Assembly: GCA_023433515.1 (NCBI GenBank)
Contig: JAEZCN010000163.1
Location: 1 to 24,941 of the forward strand
From: Pseudomonadota bacterium
GTDB taxonomy: Bacteria > Pseudomonadota > Gammaproteobacteria > Steroidobacterales > Steroidobacteraceae
Reading direction: 5' to 3'
DNA length: 24,941 nucleotides
The notes below the pieces were generated by a model, which saw only the letters and a program-made list of their open reading frames with translations, was not told where the DNA came from and did not search any database. How positions within the stretch are numbered: the stretch's first letter is position 1; each line of letters begins with the position of its first letter. Both the position numbers and the translations under genes were made by a program. Of this stretch, positions 17,403 to 24,941 are shown piece after piece.

Positions 17403-17498
17403 CTTTCACTCCCGTTGGTACGAACGGCCGGGAGTGTCGAAGCGCAAAGTGGCAAACCGTGCGGTGCAATTGTGGCGAATCGTGGCGTGCGCGGCGTG

Positions 17499-17504
17499 TA
17501 AGAT
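17499..17504 (+). promoter_or_regulatory. Candidate -10 of the HAD gene, near-leaderless
   Basis: TAAGAT ends nine bases before the ATG at 17514 and no Shine-Dalgarno is present between them. Transcription would start within about three bases of the start codon. The -35 region is not convincing. Confidence 0.3.
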
Positions 17505-17513
17505 TTCGCCACC

Positions 17514-18158
17514 ATGACGATGGCCATTTTCGATCTCGACGGAACGATCACTCACCACGACACGCTTTTTCCGCTGGTCGTGCGGCACCTCGCGCGGCGG
17601 CCATTCAGTTTGCTGCGGTTGTTAGGCGTGCTTCCGGCCGCGATCCGCTTCGTCTTCGATCGCGACCGGGCGGCACTCAAGCAATCCCTGCTGCGCAGCA
17701 CGTTGCGCGGGACGCCTCGGGAGGAGTTGCGCGCCAGCTCCGAGCGATTCGTGACGGAGACGATCGAGCGGCGCTGCTACCGGGAAGCACTCGCCACGAT
17801 CCGCCGGCATCGCGACGCCGGGCATTACCTGGTACTCATGTCCGCCAGTGTCGATTTCTACGTCCCGGAGTTCGGCCGGCAACTCGGATTCGACCTCGTG
17901 ATCTGCACCGGCGTGCGTTGGGACGGCGATCGCCTCGACGGCACGCTGACCACCGCGAATCGACGCGGCGAGGAAAAGGCGCGTTGTTTGCGCGAGCTCG
18001 TGGCGACCCGTGAGGACTCCGATACGTTCGCGTACGGGAACGCCGAATCCGATCTGCCCCACCTCAAACTCGCCCGCCACGGGGTGCTGGTGAACGGCAG
18101 CCTGGCGGCCCGCCGTGCCGCCGCGGAGACCGGCGTCTCGACCATGGACTGGACCTGA
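17514..18158 (+). CDS. HAD-IB family phosphatase (SerB/CicA-like)
   Basis: 214 residues, cytosolic. Haloacid-dehalogenase phosphatase of subfamily IB, related to phosphoserine phosphatase. Motif I is FDLDGT with nucleophile D7 and D9; motif II is VLMSAS with S110; motif III is K155 (GEEKARC); motif IV is YGNAESD with D180. The helical cap (about 20-90) has the RRPFSLLRLLGVLPAAIRF segment seen in the generic HAD-IB group with many unassigned members (acyl- or phospholipid-related phosphatases among them). The substrate cannot be assigned. There are two in-frame ATGs at the start (residues 1 and 3). It diverges from creD with 111 bp between them and ends 117 bp before the diguanylate cyclase gene. 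Confidence 0.88.
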   Translation: MTMAIFDLDGTITHHDTLFPLVVRHLARRPFSLLRLLGVLPAAIRFVFDRDRAALKQSLLRSTLRGTPREELRASSERFVTETIERRCYREALATIRRHRDAGHYLVLMSASVDFYVPEFGRQLGFDLVICTGVRWDGDRLDGTLTTANRRGEEKARCLRELVATREDSDTFAYGNAESDLPHLKLARHGVLVNGSLAARRAAAETGVSTMDWT

Positions 18159-18170
18159 ACCGGTCCGGCG

Positions 18171-18186
18171 CGTGACGCGCATCACA
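18171..18186 (+). promoter_or_regulatory. CRP/Clp-like site 1 upstream of the diguanylate cyclase gene
   Basis: CGTGA-N6-TCACA, one mismatch from the CRP/Clp consensus TGTGA-N6-TCACA. It lies just past the HAD stop codon. It shares TGACGC and ATCACAC with site 2, with centres exactly 62 bp apart. Confidence 0.5.
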
Positions 18187-18232
18187 CTTATGCCGCGGCG
18201 ACGCTCCATCGCGGCGCGTGCTGGCCGGGGCT

Positions 18233-18248
18233 TCTGACGCCAATCACA
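18233..18248 (+). promoter_or_regulatory. CRP/Clp-like site 2 with possible -10 (18270-18275)
   Basis: TCTGA-N6-TCACA, one mismatch from the CRP/Clp consensus. A TAGGAT at 18270-18275 could serve as -10; with a start near 18282 this site would be centred near -41.5 and site 1 near -103.5, both classical CRP activation positions. That transcription start is inferred, not seen. Confidence 0.5.
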
Positions 18249-18275
18249 CAGACTTTCTTCGCTGGCATCTAGGAT

Positions 18276-21200
18276 ATGGATCGGAGTCGTCCGGTCCTTT
18301 ACAAAATGCCAGAAGAGTGGGGAACAACCAGGCCTCCCAGGCACCGCTTGCGCGCGGTGTTCGCATCACTCTGCTTGGCGTTCTCCGCACTCTCGTTCAC
18401 CTCCGTCGCCCACTCCGCGCCGCCGCTCAGCGTGCAGCGTTACAGTCTCGAGCAAGGACTGTCGCAACACGCCGTGAATGCCATCGCGCAGGACAGCGAA
18501 GGCTTCATGTGGTTCGGCACCGAGGACGGACTCAATCGCTTCGACGGCTACGACTTCCGCCAGCTGCGCCACGTTCGCGGTGACGCGGGCTCCCTGCCCG
18601 CTCCGTGGATCTACTCGCTCGCCGCCACCGAGGAAGGCCTGTGGATCGGCACCGACGGCGGCGGCATCGTGTTCCGCAATGCGCGCACCGGAAAACTCGA
18701 AGCGCCCGCCGCGCTGAGCGATGAGCCCTGGCTGCAGCGCGCGCGCAGCCTCGCGCGCGACCGGCTCGGCCGACTGTGGATAGGCACGCGCGAAGACGGT
18801 CTCGCCGTCTACGACGTGCGCTCGCACGAGCTGCGGCGTTTCACGAGCAAACCCGGCGATGCGCGTTCCCTTTCCGATGACTCCATCAACGCCATCCTGA
18901 TCCTGCGCAACGGCGATACGCTGGTCGCGAACAATCGCGGTCTCGACCGGATTTCCGGCACGACGCTCGCCGTCACCCGCATCGCGCTGCCCGCCCGGAT
19001 CGCGGGTGACCAGGGCGTGCGCGTGCGCGCGCTCACCGAGTCTCCCGACGGAATGATCTGGATCGGCACCGACGCGGGTCTCGCGCGCTTCGAGCCGCGG
19101 GCCGGCGACTGGCGCGTGTATCGCCAGCCGGAAGCCGCGGGCAGGCCCGGAGCGAACTCGTTGCCCTCCAATCGCATCTGCGCGCTGTTGTTCGACACCG
19201 CCGGCCGGCTCTGGGTCGGGACGATGCGCGGCCTCGCCTGGCTCAACACCGCCACCGAAACCTTCTCCAGCTACACGCGCGACCCCGCCGAGCCGCGCTC
19301 GCTGCCCGACGACTACATCGTCTCGCTGTTCGAGGATCGCGGCGGCAGCCTGTGGATAGGCACGAAGACCGGTGGCCTCGCGAAATGGAATCCGCGCACC
19401 TGGTCCTTCGGTCATTCGCAGGCGAGCGCGGCCGACGGCTTCACCGACCGCAACGTCACCTCGTTCGCGGAGGATCCGCAGGGACGATTGTGGATCGGCA
19501 CGTTCGGCAAGGGCATCAACGTGCTGGACCGCTCGACCTCGCAGGTCACGCACGTGCGGCACATCGCGGGCGCGCGCAACTCTCTCAGCGATGACCGCGT
19601 GATGTCGATGCTGGAAACCTCCGACGGCTCGGTGTGGGTCGGCACCATGAGCGGAGGACTCAATCGCTTCGACCCGCAAACACTGCGTGCCGAGAACTTC
19701 CAGCACGTTCCGACCGTACCGACGTCGCTCGCCGCTACCGGTGTGATGAGCCTGCTCGAGGTGGATCACCAGGTCTGGGCCGGTACCTACGGAGGCGGCG
19801 TCTCGCGCTTCGACGCGCGTTCGCGCCGCTTCGACAACCTGCGCCCGGGCCCGGAAGACGGCCTGCACCTGTCGAGCGGCCGCGTGACCGCGCTGGCGCG
19901 CGATCGCGCCGGGCACGTCTGGATCGGCACGGATGGCGGCGGACTCAACGTCTGGGATGCGAAATCGCGCCGGATCCACTACTACAAGCGCGATGCGAAG
20001 CAGCTCGACTCGCTGAGCGACGACACTATCTACTCGATCCTCGTGGACGACAACGGCCGCGTGTGGATCGGCACGCGCGCGGGCGGTCTCGACCGCGTCG
20101 TGAACCCGGGCGAGGCGCCGGCCAGCCTGCGTTTCGAGAACTACTCCGAGGCGCGCGGCCTGCCCAACAACACCGTCTACGGCCTGCGCGCGGACGGCAC
20201 CGGCAACATCTGGATCAGCACCAACTTCGGATTGGCGCGACTCGATCCCAAGAACAGCGCGGTGCAGCGCTTCCACCGCCTGCACGGACTGCAGGCCGAG
20301 GAACTCAACTTCGGCGCTCACTACCGCGATCGCAGCGGCAAGCTGTATTTCGGCGGCAATGCCGGCTTCAACGCGTTCTACCCGGAAGTGCTCGAGTTCA
20401 ACGAGCGTCCGCCGCGCGTCGTACTCACGCAGTTCCTCAAGCTGAACACACCGGGCGACATGGGCGTGCCCGAGGAGCGCATCGAACGCCTGCAGCTCGG
20501 CCACAAGGAAGACGTGATCACGCTGCGGTTCGCCGCGCTCGATTTCGCCGACCCGCGCTCGAACCGCTACGAATACAAGCTCGACGGCTTCGACAAGGAC
20601 TGGGTGCGCGCCGACGAACGCCGCGCGGCCACCTACACGAACCTGCCGGGCGGCAACTACGTGTTCCGCGTACGCGCGAGCAACAGCGACGGCGTGTGGA
20701 GCACCCAGGATCTCGCGCTGCCCATCGACGTGGCGCCTTCGCCGTGGCTCTCGAAATGGGCGTTCTTCGGGTACACGATCGTCGCGATGCTCATGCTGCT
20801 CGGCGTCTGGTACGCGCAGCAGCGCCGCATCGCGCGCGCGGCGGACCTGCGACTCGAGCTCGAGCAGCAGGTCAGCGACCGCACCTACGAGCTCGCCCAG
20901 CGTTATCGCGAGCTCGAGGACGCCAACCGCCGCCTGGAGATGGCCAGCTACACCGATACGCTGACCGGCCTCGCGAACCGGCGTTACCTGATGCAGCAGT
21001 TCCCGCGCAAGCTGGCGGAGTCCAAGGGCGCCCAGGGCCTCGCCATCATGATCATCGATCTCGATGCGCTGAAGCCCATCAACGATCAACACGGCCACGC
21101 CGCCGGCGACGAGGTCATCATCGAGATCGCGAAGACGCTGCGCGCGGCGATCCGCCCGGACGACATGCTGGCGCGCTGGGGCGGCGACGAGTTCGTCGTC

Positions 21201-21602
21201 GTCGCGCAGGCGCAGCACGTCGAACATGCCACGATCCTGGCCGAGCGCATCCGCGAGCGCATCGCCAAGCTCAAGTGCGTGCTGCCCAAGGGCGCGGTCG
21301 TGCGCACGAGCTGCAGCATCGGTTTCACCTGCCTGCCCTTCGTTCCGGGCAAGCCGGAGGCCGTGAGCTGGGAACAGGCGATCAAGATCGCCGACCTCGC
21401 GTTGTATCGCGCCAAGCGCGGCCGCAATGCCTGGCGCGGCTGGTTCGGCACCGAGGCCGTGGCGCAACTCAATTCGGTCATCGGCGCGGTCGAAACCAAC
21501 GTCGACGCGCTCATCGCCAACGGCATCATCATCGAACACTCATCCACGCGCGGCAGCGACGACACCGTGAACGCGCTGCGCGTTCTGCGCGAGGCGCGTT
21601 AG
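18276..21602 (+). CDS. Two-component-propeller sensor diguanylate cyclase
   Basis: 1108 residues. Makes c-di-GMP from GTP. After a signal sequence (about 24-48) come fourteen beta-propeller blade motifs of the WIGT...GGL type, from MWFGTEDGLNRFD (78-90) to LYFGGNAGFNAFY (690-702), enough for two seven-bladed propellers. A Y_Y_Y domain (about 745-820), one TM segment (about 828-846), a coiled-coil linker (about 853-890) and a GGDEF domain (about 891-1055) follow. The sensor is therefore periplasmic and the cyclase cytosolic. The active-site motif GGDEF (969-973) is intact, and RPDD (960-963), five residues before it, is a complete inhibitory I-site, so product feedback is expected. The start is uncertain: neither the ATG at 18276 nor that at 18306 has a good ribosome site, and the inferred promoter would favour 18306. 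The EAL gene begins nine bases after the stop. Confidence 0.93.
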   Translation: MDRSRPVLYKMPEEWGTTRPPRHRLRAVFASLCLAFSALSFTSVAHSAPPLSVQRYSLEQGLSQHAVNAIAQDSEGFMWFGTEDGLNRFDGYDFRQLRHVRGDAGSLPAPWIYSLAATEEGLWIGTDGGGIVFRNARTGKLEAPAALSDEPWLQRARSLARDRLGRLWIGTREDGLAVYDVRSHELRRFTSKPGDARSLSDDSINAILILRNGDTLVANNRGLDRISGTTLAVTRIALPARIAGDQGVRVRALTESPDGMIWIGTDAGLARFEPRAGDWRVYRQPEAAGRPGANSLPSNRICALLFDTAGRLWVGTMRGLAWLNTATETFSSYTRDPAEPRSLPDDYIVSLFEDRGGSLWIGTKTGGLAKWNPRTWSFGHSQASAADGFTDRNVTSFAEDPQGRLWIGTFGKGINVLDRSTSQVTHVRHIAGARNSLSDDRVMSMLETSDGSVWVGTMSGGLNRFDPQTLRAENFQHVPTVPTSLAATGVMSLLEVDHQVWAGTYGGGVSRFDARSRRFDNLRPGPEDGLHLSSGRVTALARDRAGHVWIGTDGGGLNVWDAKSRRIHYYKRDAKQLDSLSDDTIYSILVDDNGRVWIGTRAGGLDRVVNPGEAPASLRFENYSEARGLPNNTVYGLRADGTGNIWISTNFGLARLDPKNSAVQRFHRLHGLQAEELNFGAHYRDRSGKLYFGGNAGFNAFYPEVLEFNERPPRVVLTQFLKLNTPGDMGVPEERIERLQLGHKEDVITLRFAALDFADPRSNRYEYKLDGFDKDWVRADERRAATYTNLPGGNYVFRVRASNSDGVWSTQDLALPIDVAPSPWLSKWAFFGYTIVAMLMLLGVWYAQQRRIARAADLRLELEQQVSDRTYELAQRYRELEDANRRLEMASYTDTLTGLANRRYLMQQFPRKLAESKGAQGLAIMIIDLDALKPINDQHGHAAGDEVIIEIAKTLRAAIRPDDMLARWGGDEFVVVAQAQHVEHATILAERIRERIAKLKCVLPKGAVVRTSCSIGFTCLPFVPGKPEAVSWEQAIKIADLALYRAKRGRNAWRGWFGTEAVAQLNSVIGAVETNVDALIANGIIIEHSSTRGSDDTVNALRVLREAR

Positions 21603-21611
21603 GACATCCGC

Positions 21612-23285
21612 ATGGACGACATCCAGCAGCAGCTCGCGAGCGCCCTGCCCGATCTCGCGCTCACCGTCCGCCGCGATGGGACGATCCTCTCGTGCCTCGG
21701 CGGCAATGCCGTGCGCGGCCTGGCCGCGACCGAAACGGAAATCCCGGGACGGCCGCTCGCGGAGGTCTTCAACGAGGCGATCGCGACGCACATGCTGCAG
21801 ACCGTGCGCCGCATCCTGAAGACGCGCAAGCCCGCGCAACAGCGTTATCGCGACGGCGACATCAAGTACGAGGTGCGCTTCCAGGTGCAGGGCTTCGACC
21901 GCGCGCTGGTCGTGTGCCGCGACCTGGGCGCCGGCGCGACTTCCAATGATTCGGGGCTGTATCCGCAAGGTTCGAGCGTCATGCTGCCGCATCGCGACGG
22001 GTTCGAGAAATCGCTGCGCATGGCGCTCGACATGGCCGCGCTGCGCGAGGACACGGTCGGCGTCGTGTTGATCCACATCGGCGGATACGCGACCTACCAG
22101 CGGGTGTTCGATTCCGCGCTCGCGAACCGCCTGGCCGAACACGCGGCGAAGACCATCGCCGATTCGCTGCCCGAAGGCCGCTCGAACCTGCCGCGCATCG
22201 CGCGGGTTTCCGACGACGTGATCGGCGTGGTGCTCGCGGATATCCACTCTCGCGCCGATGCCGACTCCACGGTGGACAGCCTGATGCAGGCTCTGCGGCA
22301 TCCGGTCGATCTCGAGGGACAGGTTTTCCAGCTCGCCGCGCGCGCGGGTGTCACGTTGTCGGGCTCCGACGGCGAACGTGCCGCCGAGCTCATCGAGCGC
22401 GCGCTGACCACCCTCGATTCGATCCGTCGCGAGGGCAAGGACCGCACCGTGCTGTTCTACTCCGACACGCTGCGCATCGCCTCGCTCACGCGCCTCGACT
22501 GGCAGCAGGAGCTCACGCGTGCGATCCAGAACGACGAGCTCGAACTGCATTATCAGCCGCGCTACCTGCTCGCCACGCGGGAGATCGTCGCGGTCGAGGC
22601 TTTTCTGCGCTGGCCGCACAAGATCCGCGGCCTGGTGCCGACGTCGGAGTTCCTGCCCATCGCGGAGTTGTCCGGGCTCTCGGTGCAGCTCGGCCGCTGG
22701 GTCCTGCGGCGCGCCTGCCGCGATCTGGCGATATTCGTGGAACGCGGCCTGCCCGACATCCGCGTTTCGGTCAACGTCGGCCGCCAGTATCTCTCTGCGG
22801 AGAGTCTGGCCGAAGACGTCACGAATGCCGCCGCGACGGCCGGGGTCGATCTCGGCCATCTCGATCTCGAGATCACCGAACAGATGTTGTCGAGCAGAAG
22901 ATCCGGACTCGCGGCGTTGCACCAGCTGCGCGGCCAGGGCGTGCGCGTGCTGGTCGACGATTTCGGCACGGGTTACGTGTCGCTGGGACGCCTGCGCGCG
23001 AGCCCGCTCGATGGAATCATGATCGACCGCTCCTTCGTCGAGGAGGTCGGACACGACCACGAGGCGCGTGCGATCTGCCGCGCGGCGATCGCGCTCGGCC
23101 GCGCGTTCGGCCTGCGCATCGTCGCGGAAGGCATCGAAACGGAGGCGCAGGCGCAGTTCCTGATCGCCGAACAATGCCTCGAGGGTCAGGGACATCTCTT
23201 CTGCCCCGCGACCCCCCTCGCCGAGTTATTGGACAGAATCCTCCCCACCGCGCCAGAAGGTCGGCGCCGGGTGAGAAATCGCTGA
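21612..23285 (+). CDS. Degenerate GGDEF-EAL protein with N-terminal PAS-like region
   Basis: 557 residues, no TM segment. The N-terminal region (about 10-105) looks PAS-like (LTVRRDGTILSC...). The middle (about 145-290) is a GGDEF fold whose signature is lost (VSDDVIGVVL in place of GGDEF). The C-terminal EAL domain (about 297-545) reads VEAFLRW (E329) and keeps N388, E420/E423, the D449-D450 pair (DDFGTG), E506 (AEGIET) and Q526. The catalytic Lys, normally in the LKID strand, is Met470 (GIMIDRSFV). Loss of this Lys strongly reduces activity in studied EAL enzymes, so it may be a c-di-GMP receptor or a weak phosphodiesterase. AGGA, overlapping the stop of the cyclase gene, lies about eight bases before the ATG, so the two are probably translated together. 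The last eight codons and the stop are inside inverted-repeat copy 2. Confidence 0.9.
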   Translation: MDDIQQQLASALPDLALTVRRDGTILSCLGGNAVRGLAATETEIPGRPLAEVFNEAIATHMLQTVRRILKTRKPAQQRYRDGDIKYEVRFQVQGFDRALVVCRDLGAGATSNDSGLYPQGSSVMLPHRDGFEKSLRMALDMAALREDTVGVVLIHIGGYATYQRVFDSALANRLAEHAAKTIADSLPEGRSNLPRIARVSDDVIGVVLADIHSRADADSTVDSLMQALRHPVDLEGQVFQLAARAGVTLSGSDGERAAELIERALTTLDSIRREGKDRTVLFYSDTLRIASLTRLDWQQELTRAIQNDELELHYQPRYLLATREIVAVEAFLRWPHKIRGLVPTSEFLPIAELSGLSVQLGRWVLRRACRDLAIFVERGLPDIRVSVNVGRQYLSAESLAEDVTNAAATAGVDLGHLDLEITEQMLSSRRSGLAALHQLRGQGVRVLVDDFGTGYVSLGRLRASPLDGIMIDRSFVEEVGHDHEARAICRAAIALGRAFGLRIVAEGIETEAQAQFLIAEQCLEGQGHLFCPATPLAELLDRILPTAPEGRRRVRNR

Positions 23286-23350
23286 GTTAGCCGGCGCGCC
23301 GAATGCGCCGCTCTTGAGCCAACTCAGCGATTTCTCACCCGGTACCGACC
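23259..23350. repeat. Inverted-repeat element, copy 2 (overlaps the EAL stop codon)
   Basis: Arms 23259-23291 and 23318-23350 match at 30 of 33 positions. The arm core CCGGGTGAGAAATCGC is identical to copy 1, followed by TGAGTT rather than GGAGTC. The right arms of the two copies agree at 20 of 22 positions (AACTCAGCGATTTCTCACCC here). The 26-bp loop holds a further small GC-rich inverted repeat (GGCGC/GCGCC). The left arm encodes the final residues of the EAL protein and its TGA. Confidence 0.88.
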
Positions 23351-23524
23351 GCTCAGAGCTTCCCCGGCTTTTACATAGCGGCCGGATTTGACCGGCTCTT
23401 ATTAGACGTCGGTCACATTTTCCCCGAGAACGGGATCACACACGCACGGTGTCGCTGTGGCCTCGCCGCCTTTAATGACCGCATTCGCGCAAGCGAATTG
23501 GGGCCACGAACAGGGGCGAATTCG
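23351..23524 (+). promoter_or_regulatory. Leader region of the S8 peptidase gene, with candidate -10 and hairpin
   Basis: Noncoding as far as I can see. TTTAAT (23471-23476) is one mismatch from the -10 consensus, but its -35 is weak. A perfect stem ATTCGC-GCAA-GCGAAT (23483-23498) sits where the transcript would begin and could be an operator or RNA hairpin. AGGGG about eight bases before the ATG at 23525 is the ribosome site. Confidence 0.3.
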
Positions 23525-24941
23525 ATGAAGTTGAAGATTGGTTTGTTCGCCGTGGCCGCTGCGGCGAGCGCCGCGGTACTCATATCCTGCTCGGCGGCGA
23601 CCTCCGGTAAGCCGGGAGTCGACGCGACGAAGCCTGGGCCGGTGCGCAGCTACATCGTCGAAGCGGCGGATACCGACGCGGCCGCGGCGGCCGTCACTGC
23701 CGCGGGTGGCAAAGTCATATCGCGCCTCGGCGTCATCGACGCGGTGGAAGCCAATCTCACGGATACCGAGCACCAGCGCGTCCTCGAGACCGCGGGCATC
23801 AAGCAGATCACCCTCAACTCGCGGGTGGTCACGCAGGCCGCGGCCAACGTGCGCGACAACTTCGAACGCGATTCCTTCGCCAACAACGACGGCACGCATC
23901 GCTGGTACGGCGACTGGGTCGAGCAGAACGACGACAACAATCCGAACGGGGGTTACGTCGTGCTCTGCTGGAGCGATCGGGGCAGCAAACGCCTGATCCT
24001 CACGGGCCGCGGCGCGGCCATCTACCGCCGCGCGGCAACGCCCTCCAACGCGCCGAACGTCACGCTGAGTTTCAAGTACCTGCGCAACAGCCTCGAGGCG
24101 GGCGAATACGTGTCCGTGCAGGCCAGCGGCAACGGCGGCGGCTCGTGGACCGAGCTCGGCCGGATCAACGGTCCGGCCAACGACTACGTATTCGCGAGCC
24201 AGAGCTACAACATCACGGCGTTCCGCGGGCGCGACACGGCGATCCGGTTCGTGCCGTCGATGAGCGGCCGCTTCGGCGACGACAACGTCGACATCGATGA
24301 CGTCGCGATCTCGTACACGACGAACTTCGGCGAAGGCGATCCGGTGCCGGTCGACGTCAACGCGCGCGACCTGCACAACGCGAACATCCGCGGCCGCGAC
24401 ATCGGCGTGGCGGTCATCGATACGGGTTACTGGAAGCTCGATTCGCTCGACAAGGATTCGCTCGGCAACGGACGCGTCGCCGCGCAATACGACGCGGTCA
24501 ACAACGTGCTGCAGGCGCAATGGTCGTCGGTCTCGACGGATCTGAACGGCCACGGCACGCACATCACGAGCCTGATCGCGAGCAGCCGCCGGGACGGCGC
24601 GGGCCGCTTCTTCGGCGTGGCGCCGGATGCGCGCATCATCTCGATCAAGGCGTTCGCGGAAGACGGCTCGAGCACGTACGCGACCGTCATCCGCGGCATC
24701 GACTGGGTGCTCAACAACCGGCAGTCGTACAACATCCGCGTTCTCAATCTTTCGCTAGGGGCCCCGGCGCGTTCGCGCTATTGGGACGATCCGCTCAACA
24801 AAGCCGTGATGCGCGCGTGGCAATCCGGCATCGTCGTCGTCGTATCAGCGGGCAATGGCGGACCGCTGCCGCAGACCGTGGGCGTACCGGGCAATGTCCC
24901 GTACGTCATCACGGTCGGCGCGATGACCGACAACTACACCA
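23525..24941 (+). CDS. S8 (subtilisin-like) serine peptidase lipoprotein, 3' truncated by the window
   Basis: 472 residues are visible. A lipoprotein signal peptide ends in the lipobox LISC with lipidated C22 (after VAAAASAAV), so the protein should be membrane-anchored outside the cytoplasm. Residues about 40-103 (SYIVEAADTDAAAAAVTAAG through IKQITLNSRVV) look like an I9-type inhibitor prodomain. Residues about 120-265 form a beta-rich domain (VSVQASGNGGGSWTELGRI, then DDNVDIDDVAISY), resembling the jelly-roll modules of secreted enzymes. The peptidase domain starts near 288: catalytic Asp D299 (VAVIDTGYW), His H343 (NGHGTHITSL) and oxyanion Asn N444 (SAGNGG). The catalytic Ser lies past the window edge. 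The start is supported by a ribosome site eight bases upstream and by the signal peptide. It is preceded by repeat copy 2. Confidence 0.9.
   Translation, partial: MKLKIGLFAVAAAASAAVLISCSAATSGKPGVDATKPGPVRSYIVEAADTDAAAAAVTAAGGKVISRLGVIDAVEANLTDTEHQRVLETAGIKQITLNSRVVTQAAANVRDNFERDSFANNDGTHRWYGDWVEQNDDNNPNGGYVVLCWSDRGSKRLILTGRGAAIYRRAATPSNAPNVTLSFKYLRNSLEAGEYVSVQASGNGGGSWTELGRINGPANDYVFASQSYNITAFRGRDTAIRFVPSMSGRFGDDNVDIDDVAISYTTNFGEGDPVPVDVNARDLHNANIRGRDIGVAVIDTGYWKLDSLDKDSLGNGRVAAQYDAVNNVLQAQWSSVSTDLNGHGTHITSLIASSRRDGAGRFFGVAPDARIISIKAFAEDGSSTYATVIRGIDWVLNNRQSYNIRVLNLSLGAPARSRYWDDPLNKAVMRAWQSGIVVVVSAGNGGPLPQTVGVPGNVPYVITVGAMTDNYT

Noticed and set aside
18366..21539. A 1057-codon open frame antisense to the diguanylate cyclase gene
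   Set aside because: It is rich in Arg, Ala, Val and Asp with no recognisable domain and mirrors codon bias of the sense gene in a GC-rich genome; the sense frame has clear domains.
21540..23195. Long open frame antisense to the EAL gene
   Set aside because: Same GC-driven shadow effect; low-complexity Arg/Ala/Asp composition and no family similarity.

Overview
This is a high-GC chromosomal segment with a gammaproteobacterial gene repertoire. It carries a PhoP/PhoQ-like two-component pair, the PurB/NudJ/MnmA neighbourhood known from E. coli, FumC, AcnA, MazG and a CreD-family membrane protein. I would guess a relative of the Xanthomonadales/Nevskiales (for example Steroidobacteraceae), but no rRNA is present to test this. 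I see no tRNA, rRNA, CRISPR array, phage or transposase gene. Both edges cut through genes: an ALDH7-family dehydrogenase on the left and a subtilisin-like lipoprotein on the right.

Layout. 1-1508 (+) is the 3' part of an L-piperidine-6-carboxylate / alpha-aminoadipate semialdehyde dehydrogenase. Its stop codon directly abuts the stop of a convergent secreted DUF6624-type protein (1509-2450, -). 2503-4921 (-) is a three-gene operon, PepSY protein > PhoP-like regulator > PhoQ-like kinase. A strong intrinsic terminator (4955-5003) separates it from an upstream glycine-zipper envelope protein (5044-5664, -), whose promoter carries a PhoP-box-like direct repeat. 5766-8648 (-) is fumC > nudL > mazG. 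purB diverges from fumC across 51 bp and is followed on the + strand by a DUF7931-like protein, nudJ, mnmA, acnA and a secreted intradiol-dioxygenase-like protein (to 15895). A convergent creD-like gene follows (16023-17402, -), then a HAD phosphatase (17514-18158, +). A c-di-GMP pair comes next: a 1108-residue double-propeller diguanylate cyclase (18276-21602) and a degenerate GGDEF-EAL protein (21612-23285). The window ends in an S8 peptidase lipoprotein (23525 onward).

How the parts fit. The central block is housekeeping: TCA-cycle enzymes (FumC, AcnA), purine synthesis (PurB, which releases the fumarate that FumC uses), nucleotide and CoA sanitation (MazG, NudL, NudJ) and tRNA 2-thiolation (MnmA). 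The flanks are envelope sensing (PhoPQ/PepSY/glycine zipper, CreD) and second-messenger signalling.

Most notable observations: (i) a dispersed inverted-repeat element, present twice (15901-15992 and 23259-23350), one copy of which supplies the stop codon of the EAL gene; (ii) two near-identical CRP/Clp-like sites 62 bp apart upstream of the diguanylate cyclase; (iii) replacement of the catalytic lysine by Met in the partner EAL protein, next to a cyclase whose catalytic and feedback sites are intact; (iv) a candidate PhoP operator next to phoPQ; (v) a 13-bp periodic repeat ending in a palindrome downstream of purB. No intergenic stretch exceeds 300 bp; the two longest (10065-10307 and 23286-23524) are described below.
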